In this document: positions 7,298 to 15,765 of the stretch, in pieces | Layout: each line of letters opens with the position of its first letter | How positions within the stretch are numbered: the first letter of the stretch is position 1 | Source: Cyclobacteriaceae bacterium | GTDB lineage: Bacteria > Bacteroidota > Bacteroidia > Cytophagales > Cyclobacteriaceae | NCBI GenBank assembly: GCA_019694875.1 | Contig: JAIBBC010000003.1 | Location: forward strand, 674,469-738,468 | Reading direction: 5' to 3' | Length of the DNA: 64,000 nt | The notes under the pieces: generated by a model | The model's input: the letters and a program-made list of their open reading frames with translations, nothing else | Told to the model about the DNA's origin: nothing | The model's database searches: none | Made by a program: the position numbers and the translations under genes

Positions 7298-8067
7298 GCC
7301 TTAAAAAGTGTGAGTGCATTCTGCGTTGTCGCGTTCTGCACGTCCGCCAAGTTAGTATTTTTCAGTTCCGCCACACGTTGAGCGATCAACGGAATGTACG
7401 CGGGCTCGTTGCGTTTGCCGCGATGCGGAGTCGGGGCGAGATAGGGGCTGTCGGTTTCAAGCACAATCCGGTCAAGAGGAACATGCGGCAGCACGTTTTC
7501 CATCCCGCCTTTTTTAAAGGTAGCCACTCCGCCAATGCCTGCATAAAAGCCGAGCTTTACGAGTTTTTCTGCCTGCTCCTTCGAACCGGTAAAACAATGA
7601 AACACACCCTTCAATTTGCCGTCCTGAAGTTTTTCTACGAGTTCAAGCGTCTGATCAATACTTTCCCGGCAATGAACGACAATTGGAACATTGTGCTTTT
7701 TCGCAAACCCAACCTGGATGGTAAAGGCTTCCACCTGCTGATCCCAAAAGGTTTTATCCCAATACAAATCCGTGCCCATCTCTCCCACCGCTGAGAACTT
7801 TCGTTTGTTCAGCCAGCTCTCCACGATGTAGAGTTCCTTTTCAAAATCTTTTTTCACATGACATGGATGCAACCCCATCATCGGGTAGCATACAGCCGGG
7901 TACTTTCGCTCAAGCTCGAGCATGCTGTCGATTGTAGTGTGATCGATATTGGGCATGAAAATTTTCCCTATCTCAACATCCTGTGCACGCTGCATCATGT
8001 CGTCACGGTCAGCATCAAATTCTTTGGCGAAAATATGCGCGTGGGTGTCAATCCAGTATTCAGACAT
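7294..8067 (-). CDS. tatD: TatD-family metal-dependent hydrolase (DNase)
   Basis: A 257-residue TIM-barrel amidohydrolase. Metal-binding residues are visible in DTHAH (H9, H11), VVHCRES, FHCFTG and LETDSPYLAP, all typical of TatD/YcfH. TatD proteins are 3'-5' exonucleases linked to DNA repair and fragmentation. The frame is open to 8094, but the ATG at 8067 gives the standard MSEYWIDTHAH N-terminus and a short 8-nt overlap with the kinase gene upstream. Its stop overlaps the ansA start by 4 nt. Confidence 0.92.
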   Translation of the reverse strand: MSEYWIDTHAHIFAKEFDADRDDMMQRAQDVEIGKIFMPNIDHTTIDSMLELERKYPAVCYPMMGLHPCHVKKDFEKELYIVESWLNKRKFSAVGEMGTDLYWDKTFWDQQVEAFTIQVGFAKKHNVPIVVHCRESIDQTLELVEKLQDGKLKGVFHCFTGSKEQAEKLVKLGFYAGIGGVATFKKGGMENVLPHVPLDRIVLETDSPYLAPTPHRGKRNEPAYIPLIAQRVAELKNTNLADVQNATTQNALTLFKA

Positions 8068-8401
8068 ACTTGTAGAAAACAATAAAGCCCACAATAACTG
8101 AAATAATCGAGAGAACTAAAACGGATGCAGCAGCAACGTCTTTTACTTTTCCGGCAAGGGGATGAAATTCTTTTGTGATGAGGTCTGTGAGATTTTCGAT
8201 GGCGGTGTTTATCAGTTCAGCAGCGATCACAAGCGCGATCATGATCAGCAAAATACACCAGTCAACACCCGACACATCAAACCAGAAACCCAATGCCGTA
8301 ACAATCAATGCGGCACCCAAATGTATTTTCAGGTTCCGCTGCTCGCGCACAGCAGCGGTAAATCCGCGAAGAGCATACCCAAAACTTTCAACCACGCTCA
8401 T
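8060..8401 (-). CDS. dgkA: Diacylglycerol/undecaprenol kinase family protein
   Basis: A 113-residue integral membrane kinase with three transmembrane segments, and the conserved IAAELINTAIENLTDL and KVKDVAAASVL motifs. These hold the Glu/Asn catalytic and metal-binding residues of the DgkA family. In non-proteobacteria this family often phosphorylates undecaprenol, feeding lipid-carrier phosphate to peptidoglycan and surface polysaccharide synthesis, which fits the glycan genes around it. Start ATG overlaps the preceding glycosyltransferase stop by 4 nt. Substrate not decided by sequence. Confidence 0.88.
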   Translation of the reverse strand: MSVVESFGYALRGFTAAVREQRNLKIHLGAALIVTALGFWFDVSGVDWCILLIMIALVIAAELINTAIENLTDLITKEFHPLAGKVKDVAAASVLVLSIISVIVGFIVFYKYV

Positions 8402-9450
8402 AACCCCTGTTTTTCAAATGCCTTAACCAATAACTCGTCTGATTGCACGTAATCAAAACCGGTGTATTCACTTGACAGTTCGACTGCATCTTCCAGGTCA
8501 AGCCTTTCCTGGTCTACCGCATAAGCCACACGTTCGTTCATAAATTTCGCAGCAAGATACTCCTGTTCAGGCTGACCGGGTGTTGGAATAAGCACCGCTT
8601 TCTTTTTTAACACCGCGAGGTCCATCAACGTGCTGTAACCCGACCGCGATACAATCACCTCCGACTGACTGATTACCTGCTGAAGCTCATCCGATTTCAG
8701 GTAGTTGTAAATCTTTACGTTTTCGATCTCGCTTTCGCCCATCTTTTCGTTCACCATTCCCCGAACAAAAACCGTTGGTACGTTAAGCATCATTGCCTGC
8801 GGCAGCAGATTTTTTTCCAGTAGCGTGCGTTGTGGCTCCGGGCCCGACAACACAACAGCCAGTTGATATCGTTTAGGTTCGTCTCTCCGTTCGAATCGCG
8901 ACAGCAGGCCGATGAATTCTGCGCTGAGTGTAGTCTGCGTAAGTTCACCCGACATAACATGATTGGGCATATCAGGCACCCATATTGCGTTGAACCTGCG
9001 GATCAGTCGCCTGTGAAAGAAATTGATGGCCCCACCCATCCATTTTGTACCCGGAGGCATTACGAGATTCAGTTGATGGGAGATGAAAATTGTTTTTACG
9101 GTATCCGACCAGCAACCATACCGGTTGTCAGCAATCACCAGTTCGATATTATTCCCGCGGATGACTTCTTCCGCTGCGCGATGCTCACGTGCAATCGACT
9201 TCAAAAACGCCCTTGTCCGCCACAGCGTGAACAACCACGCAGGAATGTTCCGCGAATACTGAATGTTGTATGAAGGTAAATTGAAGAAAGTAAGGTTTGG
9301 AAATTCCTTCTTTAACAAATCCAACGAATCGCCATCACTGGCAACGGAAACATGATGGCCGCGTTCCATCAGCAACCGGATAATGGGAATACAGCGCGTG
9401 GCATGACCCAGGCCCCAGTTAAGCGGTGCTATCAGTACACGCTTGCCCAT
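8398..9450 (-). CDS. Glycosyltransferase (GT28/MurG-like, GT-B fold)
   Basis: A 350-residue GT-B protein. The N-terminus (RVLIAPLNWGLGHATRCIP) has the glycine-rich acceptor loop of GT28-like enzymes. The C-terminal half has the donor-site segment SRSGYSTLMDLAVLKKKAVL followed by a P-x-x-x-Q-E motif. It probably uses a UDP-sugar on a lipid or glycan acceptor. The ATG at 9450 overlaps the deacetylase stop by 1 nt (TGATG), better than the GTG at 9453. Neighbouring deacetylase and lipid kinase suggest an envelope role. Confidence 0.8.
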   Translation of the reverse strand: MGKRVLIAPLNWGLGHATRCIPIIRLLMERGHHVSVASDGDSLDLLKKEFPNLTFFNLPSYNIQYSRNIPAWLFTLWRTRAFLKSIAREHRAAEEVIRGNNIELVIADNRYGCWSDTVKTIFISHQLNLVMPPGTKWMGGAINFFHRRLIRRFNAIWVPDMPNHVMSGELTQTTLSAEFIGLLSRFERRDEPKRYQLAVVLSGPEPQRTLLEKNLLPQAMMLNVPTVFVRGMVNEKMGESEIENVKIYNYLKSDELQQVISQSEVIVSRSGYSTLMDLAVLKKKAVLIPTPGQPEQEYLAAKFMNERVAYAVDQERLDLEDAVELSSEYTGFDYVQSDELLVKAFEKQGL

Positions 9451-10079
9451 CACGCAAGCACGTTAAACGTGTAACCTTTACTCAGAAAATGATCGACATA
9501 CCGTGGCAAAGCATATGTCATGTTGCGTTCAGCTTTCAGACTGTCATGAAATACAATGATTGATCCCGGCCGGGTTGCCCGGATGGAATTGTTAAGACAG
9601 GCTTCCCGTGATTTCGATTGATCATAATCATGCGTAAGCACATCCCACATCACGATCTTGTAATCACTCAATGCCTTGATTTGCGCACGTGTGATTCTGC
9701 CGTAAGGCGGCCGGAATAATTTTGACATTCCGGATTCAACATTCAGCGATTGAAAAATTGTATCGCATTGCGCAGTATTATTAACGTAGTCTTTCAATGA
9801 AGTCTTCCAGCCTTTTACATGATTGAATGTGTGATTGCCAATCGTATGACCCTGATCGACAACCTTCCTGAACACATCGGGATGCTTGCGAACATTATCA
9901 CCAATACAAAAGAAAGTAGCCTTTATGGAATGTTTGTTAAGCGTTTCCAGAACGAAGTGAGTCGGTCCGGGAATCGGGCCGTCATCAAACGTGAGGTAAA
10001 GTTTTTTTTCGGTGGTGGGAATGTGCCACGTCAGGTTCGGGTAAAGCCACGGCAAAAAAAATGGCGCCCGGTAGATCAT
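9450..10079 (-). CDS. Polysaccharide deacetylase (NodB domain, CE4)
   Basis: A 209-residue single-domain CE4 enzyme. The catalytic base and metal Asp are in LTFDDGP (D32, D33); metal His residues are in GHTIGNHTFNH (H83, H87). RPPYG, WDVLTHDYD and IIVFHDS complete the five CE4 motifs. CE4 enzymes remove N- or O-acetyl groups from peptidoglycan, chitooligosaccharide or exopolysaccharide. No clear signal peptide, so cytosolic or membrane-associated action is possible. Start overlaps the SpoIIE gene stop by 4 nt. Confidence 0.9.
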   Translation of the reverse strand: MIYRAPFFLPWLYPNLTWHIPTTEKKLYLTFDDGPIPGPTHFVLETLNKHSIKATFFCIGDNVRKHPDVFRKVVDQGHTIGNHTFNHVKGWKTSLKDYVNNTAQCDTIFQSLNVESGMSKLFRPPYGRITRAQIKALSDYKIVMWDVLTHDYDQSKSREACLNNSIRATRPGSIIVFHDSLKAERNMTYALPRYVDHFLSKGYTFNVLA

Positions 10080-11299
10080 CCCACGCGACAGGACAAAATG
10101 GTGATGTCATCGTGGTAGCCCATGCGACCTTTGAACTGATCGAGACTCACGATAATATCCTGATGGATCGTCTTCAGGTCTTTTACGTATGTTTCCGGCT
10201 GGCTGAAATATTCAATCACGCGGTTCACACCGTATTCATGGCCATCGGCATCTATGGTTTCGGTCAAACCATCCGTATAACAGAACAATAAAAAGTCATC
10301 CAGCCCGGTAACAAAACCTTCGTTCAAAAACGGAAGCGGATGCATGGCCCCGAGTACGGTTGAACCTTCTTCGAGTAAACGAATGCCGTCTTTCTTCGTC
10401 CAGAGCAACGGTGGGTTGTGGCCCGAGTTTACATAGACCATCGTTTTCAGACGGATGTCGTAAATCGCGGCAAAGAATGTAATAAACTTCTCACCTTTTG
10501 TGTTCTCAAGCACCTGGAAGTTAAGGGCCTCGATAATGTCGGTAAGATTAGGTGTTTGCCGGAGAAGTGTCCGCAAGCTTGCCTGAAAGTTCGACATCAT
10601 CAACGCAGCCGGAATTCCTTTACCGCTTACATCGGCCACACAAATCAGGAATTGATTTTTATTGATCGGAATGTAATCGTAGTAGTCGCCACCGATATGG
10701 TCGTGCGGCAGGTAGCTGGCCTCAACCTTTAACAAATCGGTATTGGGTAGCTTTTCCGGGAACAAAAACTGCTGCACATCGCTGGCAATTTCAAGTTCCT
10801 TGCGGAAAGCTTCCTGCTCGAGTTGTCTGCGGGCAAGTTTTTTATTTTCAATGGCAACAATAATGATGTTGCTTAATGCCTGAATAAATTTTATGCCATC
10901 ATCGTGTGAATAGGTGTCGCGTTTATCGAGGCCGCCAACAAAAACAAGTGCGAGCGTTTTGTCTTTATGCGCTACGGGGATGATAATATCGAACACCGTA
11001 AAGTCACACTCCTTGAAGTTTTTTAAATGGGTAATGTCCTGAATGGTTTTGAATTCAGGAAGCAGGTCAGCGCGGTTGAAGCGTTTCTTGGTTCCGAACG
11101 TCACCTTGCAGTCCCACTCGTCATCGAGTACAAACAGCGCGAGCTTTTCGATATTCAGGTTCGAACGGAGGGTAAAATTGTAAATCTTGTAAAGCGATTC
11201 CTCGGGCAAATTGCTGTTGATCGCCTGCGTGATCTCCAGCAACGCGTTGAGTTCGAGCTCTTTAATTTCAAACTTGCTCTTAATCGACAATTCAGACAT
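10076..11299 (-). CDS. GAF-domain PP2C/SpoIIE-type serine phosphatase
   Basis: A 407-residue signalling phosphatase. Residues about 15-155 are GAF-like, about 155-190 form a linker helix, and about 190-405 are a SpoIIE/RsbU PP2C domain with GGDYYD (203-208) and VADVSGKG metal-binding motifs and a C-terminal FCYTDGLTE. Such proteins dephosphorylate anti-sigma antagonist proteins in partner-switching pathways; no STAS or anti-sigma gene lies nearby. It follows the GT2 gene by 36 nt and overlaps the deacetylase start. Confidence 0.88.
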   Translation of the reverse strand: MSELSIKSKFEIKELELNALLEITQAINSNLPEESLYKIYNFTLRSNLNIEKLALFVLDDEWDCKVTFGTKKRFNRADLLPEFKTIQDITHLKNFKECDFTVFDIIIPVAHKDKTLALVFVGGLDKRDTYSHDDGIKFIQALSNIIIVAIENKKLARRQLEQEAFRKELEIASDVQQFLFPEKLPNTDLLKVEASYLPHDHIGGDYYDYIPINKNQFLICVADVSGKGIPAALMMSNFQASLRTLLRQTPNLTDIIEALNFQVLENTKGEKFITFFAAIYDIRLKTMVYVNSGHNPPLLWTKKDGIRLLEEGSTVLGAMHPLPFLNEGFVTGLDDFLLFCYTDGLTETIDADGHEYGVNRVIEYFSQPETYVKDLKTIHQDIIVSLDQFKGRMGYHDDITILSCRVG

Positions 11300-11335
11300 A
11301 CCGTAAAGTTAGCACGAATTGTTTACAGTGCATAG

Positions 11336-12478
11336 TTAAGAACTTGTTAACGGCCGGCCCTTCCAGAACGGTGTTTTGAACAGAGCAGCCAGTGCCACGC
11401 CCACTGCATAAATCGGGTAAACAACCTGAAGTATAATAAACGCGACCCAGCTCCACCGAACCTTCAGCCACGTGCACACCGGGCGCAGAAAAAATAACTC
11501 AACAATTGCCTTCGCGACCAGTAATCCCAACAGGATGTACACCGAGATATCGCCCATCAAAACAAAAAACGGTAACACGAGAACTGAAAGGTGAAACAGG
11601 AAAATATATACAGCCAATAGCTTGCTGTTAGTACCCTCATGGTAACGCCATTTGCCGGCCCAGCGCAGGCGCTGGTTTAAAAATTCATTCAGTGTTTGCT
11701 GCGGAGTGGTTGTTACCAGGCTATCGGGACTGTTGTTAAAGCGGATACCACCGGGATACTTCGCTTCAATTTTTCGCATGAGAAACTCGTCATCGCCCGA
11801 GGCGATGTGTTCGTTACCATCGTAGCCGCCCGTTTCGGTGAAAACATCTTTCGTGAAAGCCAGGTTGGCACCGTTGCACAGCGTGGGAAAACCAAATGCA
11901 GCCGTTGCGGCACCTGAACCAATCAGACTCGAAAACTCAATCGCCTGCATGGTTGAGAACAGGGTGTCATCCGTTTGGAATTTTACGGGACCGAAAGTCA
12001 TTTTAACGCTCTCATCATAAAAAGAATTGTTAATCGACCTGAGCCAGTCTTTACCCATGCGGCAGTCGGCATCGGTAGTAACCATAATTGTGCCCACCGA
12101 ATGACGAATACCCTTTGTCAGCGCTGACTTTTTTCCGGGAGTAGCGTTGTTCATCAGCTTGGAGCTGATCGGTCCGCGAAGCGACTCATTGATTACACTT
12201 ACGCTGTTGTCTTCCGAGTGATCATTAATAAGCACTACCTCAAACTTGTCGCGCGGGTATTCCTGCTCCTGCAGATCGTCAATCAACCGGCCGATGGTTG
12301 CTTCCTCATTTCGAAAAGCAACAATTACCGAGATAAATTTCTCCTTCACCACGCCCGGCACATTAATGCCCATGGCTTTTATCCATCCGGTTATGAGGCC
12401 GAACATCACCACCACATAGGATAGGAAAATGATAATGAAGACGAAAGTCATTGCTGCAATTTCTAAAATTCTCACCAT
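11336..12478 (-). CDS. Membrane GT2 family glycosyltransferase
   Basis: A 380-residue processive-type GT2. It has an N-terminal membrane helix (about 8-32), then a GT-A domain with VIVAFRNEEATIG, INDHSEDNS, TDADCRMG (DxD-like) and SGDDEFLM. The QRLRWAGKW motif matches the Q/RxxRW donor-binding signature, and three C-terminal membrane helices follow. It resembles enzymes that elongate or export surface glycans or transfer sugars to lipids. First gene of the leftward run to ansA; divergent from ruvC with only 17 bp between starts. Confidence 0.87.
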   Translation of the reverse strand: MVRILEIAAMTFVFIIIFLSYVVVMFGLITGWIKAMGINVPGVVKEKFISVIVAFRNEEATIGRLIDDLQEQEYPRDKFEVVLINDHSEDNSVSVINESLRGPISSKLMNNATPGKKSALTKGIRHSVGTIMVTTDADCRMGKDWLRSINNSFYDESVKMTFGPVKFQTDDTLFSTMQAIEFSSLIGSGAATAAFGFPTLCNGANLAFTKDVFTETGGYDGNEHIASGDDEFLMRKIEAKYPGGIRFNNSPDSLVTTTPQQTLNEFLNQRLRWAGKWRYHEGTNSKLLAVYIFLFHLSVLVLPFFVLMGDISVYILLGLLVAKAIVELFFLRPVCTWLKVRWSWVAFIILQVVYPIYAVGVALAALFKTPFWKGRPLTSS

Positions 12479-12495
12479 CTGCCTAACTTAACCGC

Positions 12496-13062
12496 GTGGG
12501 AAAAATTGTTCGTGAAAAAGTTATCCTGGGCCTGGACCCCGGAACCAACATCATGGGATATGGTGTGATCACGATCCGCGGAAGCAAAATCGAATTAAAT
12601 CAGTTTGGAATTATCCGGCTCGGCAAAGTCGACAGCCACGAATTGCGGTTAAAAAAGATTTTCGACCGCGTGCTCAGCCTGATCGATGAGTACCACCCTG
12701 ACGAAGTTGCGCTTGAAGCTCCTTTCTTTGGTAAGAACGTTCAATCGATGCTGAAGTTGGGTCGCGCGCAAGGCGTTGCCATGTCGGCTGCATTGTACCG
12801 CGAAATACCCATTGTTGAATATGCACCCAAAAAAGTAAAGCAATCGGTGACCGGCAACGGAAACGCTTCGAAAGAACAGGTTGCCAAAATGCTGATGACG
12901 CTGTTAACGATTAAAGAGATGCCCAAGCTGCTGGATGCAACCGATGCGCTTGCTGTGGCGATTTGCCATCATTATCAAAATGGCGTGGTGAAAGTCAAAG
13001 CGAAATCGTGGGAGGCGTTTATTAAAGATAATCCGGGAAGATTGAAAAAGTTACCTGGTTAA
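12496..13062 (+). CDS. ruvC: Crossover junction endodeoxyribonuclease RuvC
   Basis: A 188-residue Holliday-junction resolvase of the RNase H fold. Catalytic acids are visible: D14 in LGLDPGTN, E74 in ALEAPFFGKN, and D147/D150 in DATDALAVAICHH. It acts with RuvAB, whose genes are not in the window. GTG start at 12496 gives the usual N-terminus MGKIVREKVILGLDPG. The 3' end overlaps the convergent WbsX gene by 4 nt. The promoter must lie within the divergent GT2 coding sequence. Confidence 0.95.
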   Translation: MGKIVREKVILGLDPGTNIMGYGVITIRGSKIELNQFGIIRLGKVDSHELRLKKIFDRVLSLIDEYHPDEVALEAPFFGKNVQSMLKLGRAQGVAMSAALYREIPIVEYAPKKVKQSVTGNGNASKEQVAKMLMTLLTIKEMPKLLDATDALAVAICHHYQNGVVKVKAKSWEAFIKDNPGRLKKLPG

Positions 13063-14147
13063 AATTCAGCTATAGCCTCTTTCAGTGCTTCCAGGTATCC
13101 CCTTCCGAATTTTAGATCAGGCTCCATGTAGTTACCTTCCGCCCATTCGTTCCAGGATTTAAGATAAACAATACGATGTTCGGGCTTTTTATCTTTTACC
13201 GTAGCCAGTACTGCTTTTGCATGTTTCTTAAAAGCCTCGGGAGTTGAATTAATAAAGATATTTCCTTTTCTGCCGGAGCGCGGAGAGTGATCCCAATTAG
13301 GAATCATGGTGGGATACCAATCTTCACGTGCATCATTTTTGTCAGAAAAATATTGCGACAACTTCTGGTAATCAAAAATACTTCCGTGCTTGAGCCAAAC
13401 ACGCTTCATCTTCATAAACGCACGTTCGGGCAAAGAATACTTATGCTTATAAAAATGATACATGCGAACAATGTTGATCGCATCGAAACCCCTTTTCATA
13501 ATTTCCGGATAATCTTCCTCGGAATGCGTATGGCCTACGAAATGAATACCAGCCAATCCGTTTTTCACGGCTTCGTTTTGCCAACATTCGATAAATCGTT
13601 CAACGTCCGGAAATTTTAACGGAATGTAAATTTGAAAAATAGGTTTGTTGTCGACCCGTACGTAACGCTTATCATGGAATGCCGGAAGCAATGCATAGAA
13701 GTGCTGGAGATAATCTTCCGTACCGCCATACTTTTGTTCAAGCAACATTCGCTCCGTCCCCTCCTTGCTGAATTGTTTATCCTGCCAGCTATGATTTGCC
13801 CAGCTTAAACAAAACGGAAAATCGGGCTTGCCGGAAGCAACAACCTCATTAAATGGCCTTTCAAGCAATCGCTTGCCATTTCCGAACCAGTAGTGCCAGT
13901 AACAGAAGCCTTCAATGCCGTATTCACGCGCCATGTCAGCCTGCTGTTGACGAACTTCAGGAAGTCGTAAATCATAATAACCGAGGTCGGCAGGAACGCG
14001 CGGCTGATAGTGTCCGCGAAACAATGGCTTAGCTTTGCCCACGTTAGTCCATTCGGTAAAGCCTTTACCCCACCACAGGTCGTTTTCGGGAATCGGATGA
14101 AACTGAGGAAGGTAGGCAGCTAAAATGCGCACGGGGTTATTACTCAT
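13059..14147 (-). CDS. WbsX-type glycan protein (GH99-like, PF14307)
   Basis: A 362-residue protein with hallmarks of the WbsX / glycosyltransferase WbsX-like family: AAYLPQFHPIPEND near the N-terminus, then GFTEWTNVGKAKPLF, GFCYWHYWF, CLSWANHSW and KSWNEWAEGNYMEPD. The fold is related to GH99; members sit in O-antigen and capsule loci and their activity is unproven. ATG at 14147 is preferred over 14171 because it limits the overlap with the acyltransferase gene to 8 nt. Last gene of the acyltransferase-FkbM-WbsX group. Confidence 0.88.
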   Translation of the reverse strand: MSNNPVRILAAYLPQFHPIPENDLWWGKGFTEWTNVGKAKPLFRGHYQPRVPADLGYYDLRLPEVRQQQADMAREYGIEGFCYWHYWFGNGKRLLERPFNEVVASGKPDFPFCLSWANHSWQDKQFSKEGTERMLLEQKYGGTEDYLQHFYALLPAFHDKRYVRVDNKPIFQIYIPLKFPDVERFIECWQNEAVKNGLAGIHFVGHTHSEEDYPEIMKRGFDAINIVRMYHFYKHKYSLPERAFMKMKRVWLKHGSIFDYQKLSQYFSDKNDAREDWYPTMIPNWDHSPRSGRKGNIFINSTPEAFKKHAKAVLATVKDKKPEHRIVYLKSWNEWAEGNYMEPDLKFGRGYLEALKEAIAEF

Positions 14148-14820
14148 TTTTTGATGATTTACTGGAATCAACAGCCGCTTTCAGCGCAAGCGCATCTTCT
14201 ACGGTTTCAATTTTTTTATAAACAAGCCCTATATTCTGCCGGATCCAGTCTGTTGGCAGGTTGGCAAAGTAAATTGGCCGAAGTATCCGAATGATCTCTT
14301 CCGAAAAACGGTACCGGATAAGTTTGGCAGGATTACCTCCTACAATGGCGTATGGCGGAACATCTTTCGTAACAATTGCCCCGGCCGCGATAATGGAAGC
14401 TTTCCCGATCCGGACACCCGAAAAGATTCTGGCTCCGGTTCCTATCCAAACCTCATCTTCCACGACAATCGGACCCTTGGAAATTGCATCAATCGGTGAG
14501 CGTCTGACAAGCTTCGAGTAAAAGGGAAATGTTGTTGCGGTATCAAGCTGGTGATTAACACCCAGAAGGAACGTGACATCCGGAGCAATTGAAACATAGT
14601 TTCCGATCGTCAGTTTTTCATCGGGTGTTACATACAAACTTTGAACTGTAATATTTCCGTACGATCCTTTACCCACCTCCACCACTTCAAGCGGGAAGAA
14701 TCTTTCGCCTGCCTTGGTTTCATTATGAAGGTTACGGCTCCGCCATGCCTTCTCGAAATTACGTCTTTCAAAAAGGCGTACAACAGAACGAACGACAGGA
14801 ATTTTATCAATCAAGCTCAT
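14140..14820 (-). CDS. Hexapeptide-repeat acyltransferase (LbH, CatB/WbbJ-like)
   Basis: A 226-residue left-handed beta-helix protein. Hexapeptide repeats run from about 85 to 175 and end in the typical GAGAIVTKDVPPYAIVGGNP-like segment (here AAGAIVTKDVPPYAIVGGNP) followed by IRYRF. Such enzymes O- or N-acetylate sugars from acetyl-CoA, and the locus suggests a surface glycan substrate. The start overlaps the FkbM gene stop by 4 nt. Confidence 0.87.
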   Translation of the reverse strand: MSLIDKIPVVRSVVRLFERRNFEKAWRSRNLHNETKAGERFFPLEVVEVGKGSYGNITVQSLYVTPDEKLTIGNYVSIAPDVTFLLGVNHQLDTATTFPFYSKLVRRSPIDAISKGPIVVEDEVWIGTGARIFSGVRIGKASIIAAGAIVTKDVPPYAIVGGNPAKLIRYRFSEEIIRILRPIYFANLPTDWIRQNIGLVYKKIETVEDALALKAAVDSSKSSKNE

Positions 14821-15707
14821 GACTTCTTCGCGCGAATCACACCTTTACTAACCCTTTTATTCCAATACATTAGTCCTTCCGAGAATTCAATCTGATATCC
14901 CAAGCCCGTCAGCAGTGTTTCCATATATTCCGGATCTTCTTTACGATGATACGTGCATACAGCAAGCTGAATGTCTTTTCCGTTGCTCAACGTTTGCCTG
15001 GCTCCTTCAAGCGCCATGCGTTCAGCTCCTTCAATGTCCATCTTCAAAAACAGGTTATCGATGCTCTTGCCCGATAAGAAATCATCGATCTTGACAAAAT
15101 CACCTTCTGTTTTATTGCCGACATATTTTTCTACCACCGTAACCTTATCCGGCCATGGCGCGAAGGTTGCCTGCAAAGGTTTTTGCCAATAATCCATGCA
15201 TTCAAAAATAATCACATGCTTCACGAACTGAATGGTATCAAGTGCAAAAATTCCTTCCGCAGCACCGATATCAAGCAGCGTACGGCCTTGAAGCTCAGAA
15301 TAACTTCGCACATAACGATGTGCCGCCCGTTCATCCTGCTCAATCAACAGCGCACGGTAATCCTTTTTCACTTTTTCTATTGAAAAACGTTCAGGGAAAT
15401 ACAATCGGTTGCCATGATGCATCACGAATGGTAAGTTACTTTCCTTATCCAGCTTAACCTCGATTTGCTTCTCCCGGTATTCGAGCGAATAAGGATGGGG
15501 ATAAGACGTGATACCATATCGGCCGATGAAAGAGAACGCACGGTTCTCCTCAGTGTCGGACAGAAACCGCTGAAACACGTATGTGCACTTTCCTTTTGCG
15601 ATTACGCGAAAATTCCGGATTACAAAAACGATGTCCCCAAGGAAAACGTCATAGATTTTCTTTCGCAACTTATAGGGGAATATTTTCCGGTAGACCGCGG
15701 TAAACAT
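14817..15707 (-). CDS. FkbM family methyltransferase
   Basis: A 296-residue SAM-dependent methyltransferase. SAM motif I is LLDIGAAEGIFALD (about 139-152). An FkbM-type segment with KIDDFLSG, LFLKMDIEGAE and CTYHRKED follows. It probably O-methylates a sugar of the surface polysaccharide made by this locus. First gene of the three-gene group; the 58 bp to the flippase gene upstream contain no obvious terminator. Confidence 0.88.
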   Translation of the reverse strand: MFTAVYRKIFPYKLRKKIYDVFLGDIVFVIRNFRVIAKGKCTYVFQRFLSDTEENRAFSFIGRYGITSYPHPYSLEYREKQIEVKLDKESNLPFVMHHGNRLYFPERFSIEKVKKDYRALLIEQDERAAHRYVRSYSELQGRTLLDIGAAEGIFALDTIQFVKHVIIFECMDYWQKPLQATFAPWPDKVTVVEKYVGNKTEGDFVKIDDFLSGKSIDNLFLKMDIEGAERMALEGARQTLSNGKDIQLAVCTYHRKEDPEYMETLLTGLGYQIEFSEGLMYWNKRVSKGVIRAKKS

Positions 15708-15765
15708 GTTCAGCAGCAGATTATCAAAACAGCCGGCAAAATTAGCTAAAACAACTTGAATATAG

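Noticed and set aside
7288-7794. 168-codon open frame on the plus strand
   Set aside because: Antisense to tatD and ansA, whose motifs are clear; no recognisable protein character of its own.
8830-9273. 147-codon open frame on the plus strand
   Set aside because: Antisense to the GT28-like glycosyltransferase; no motif.
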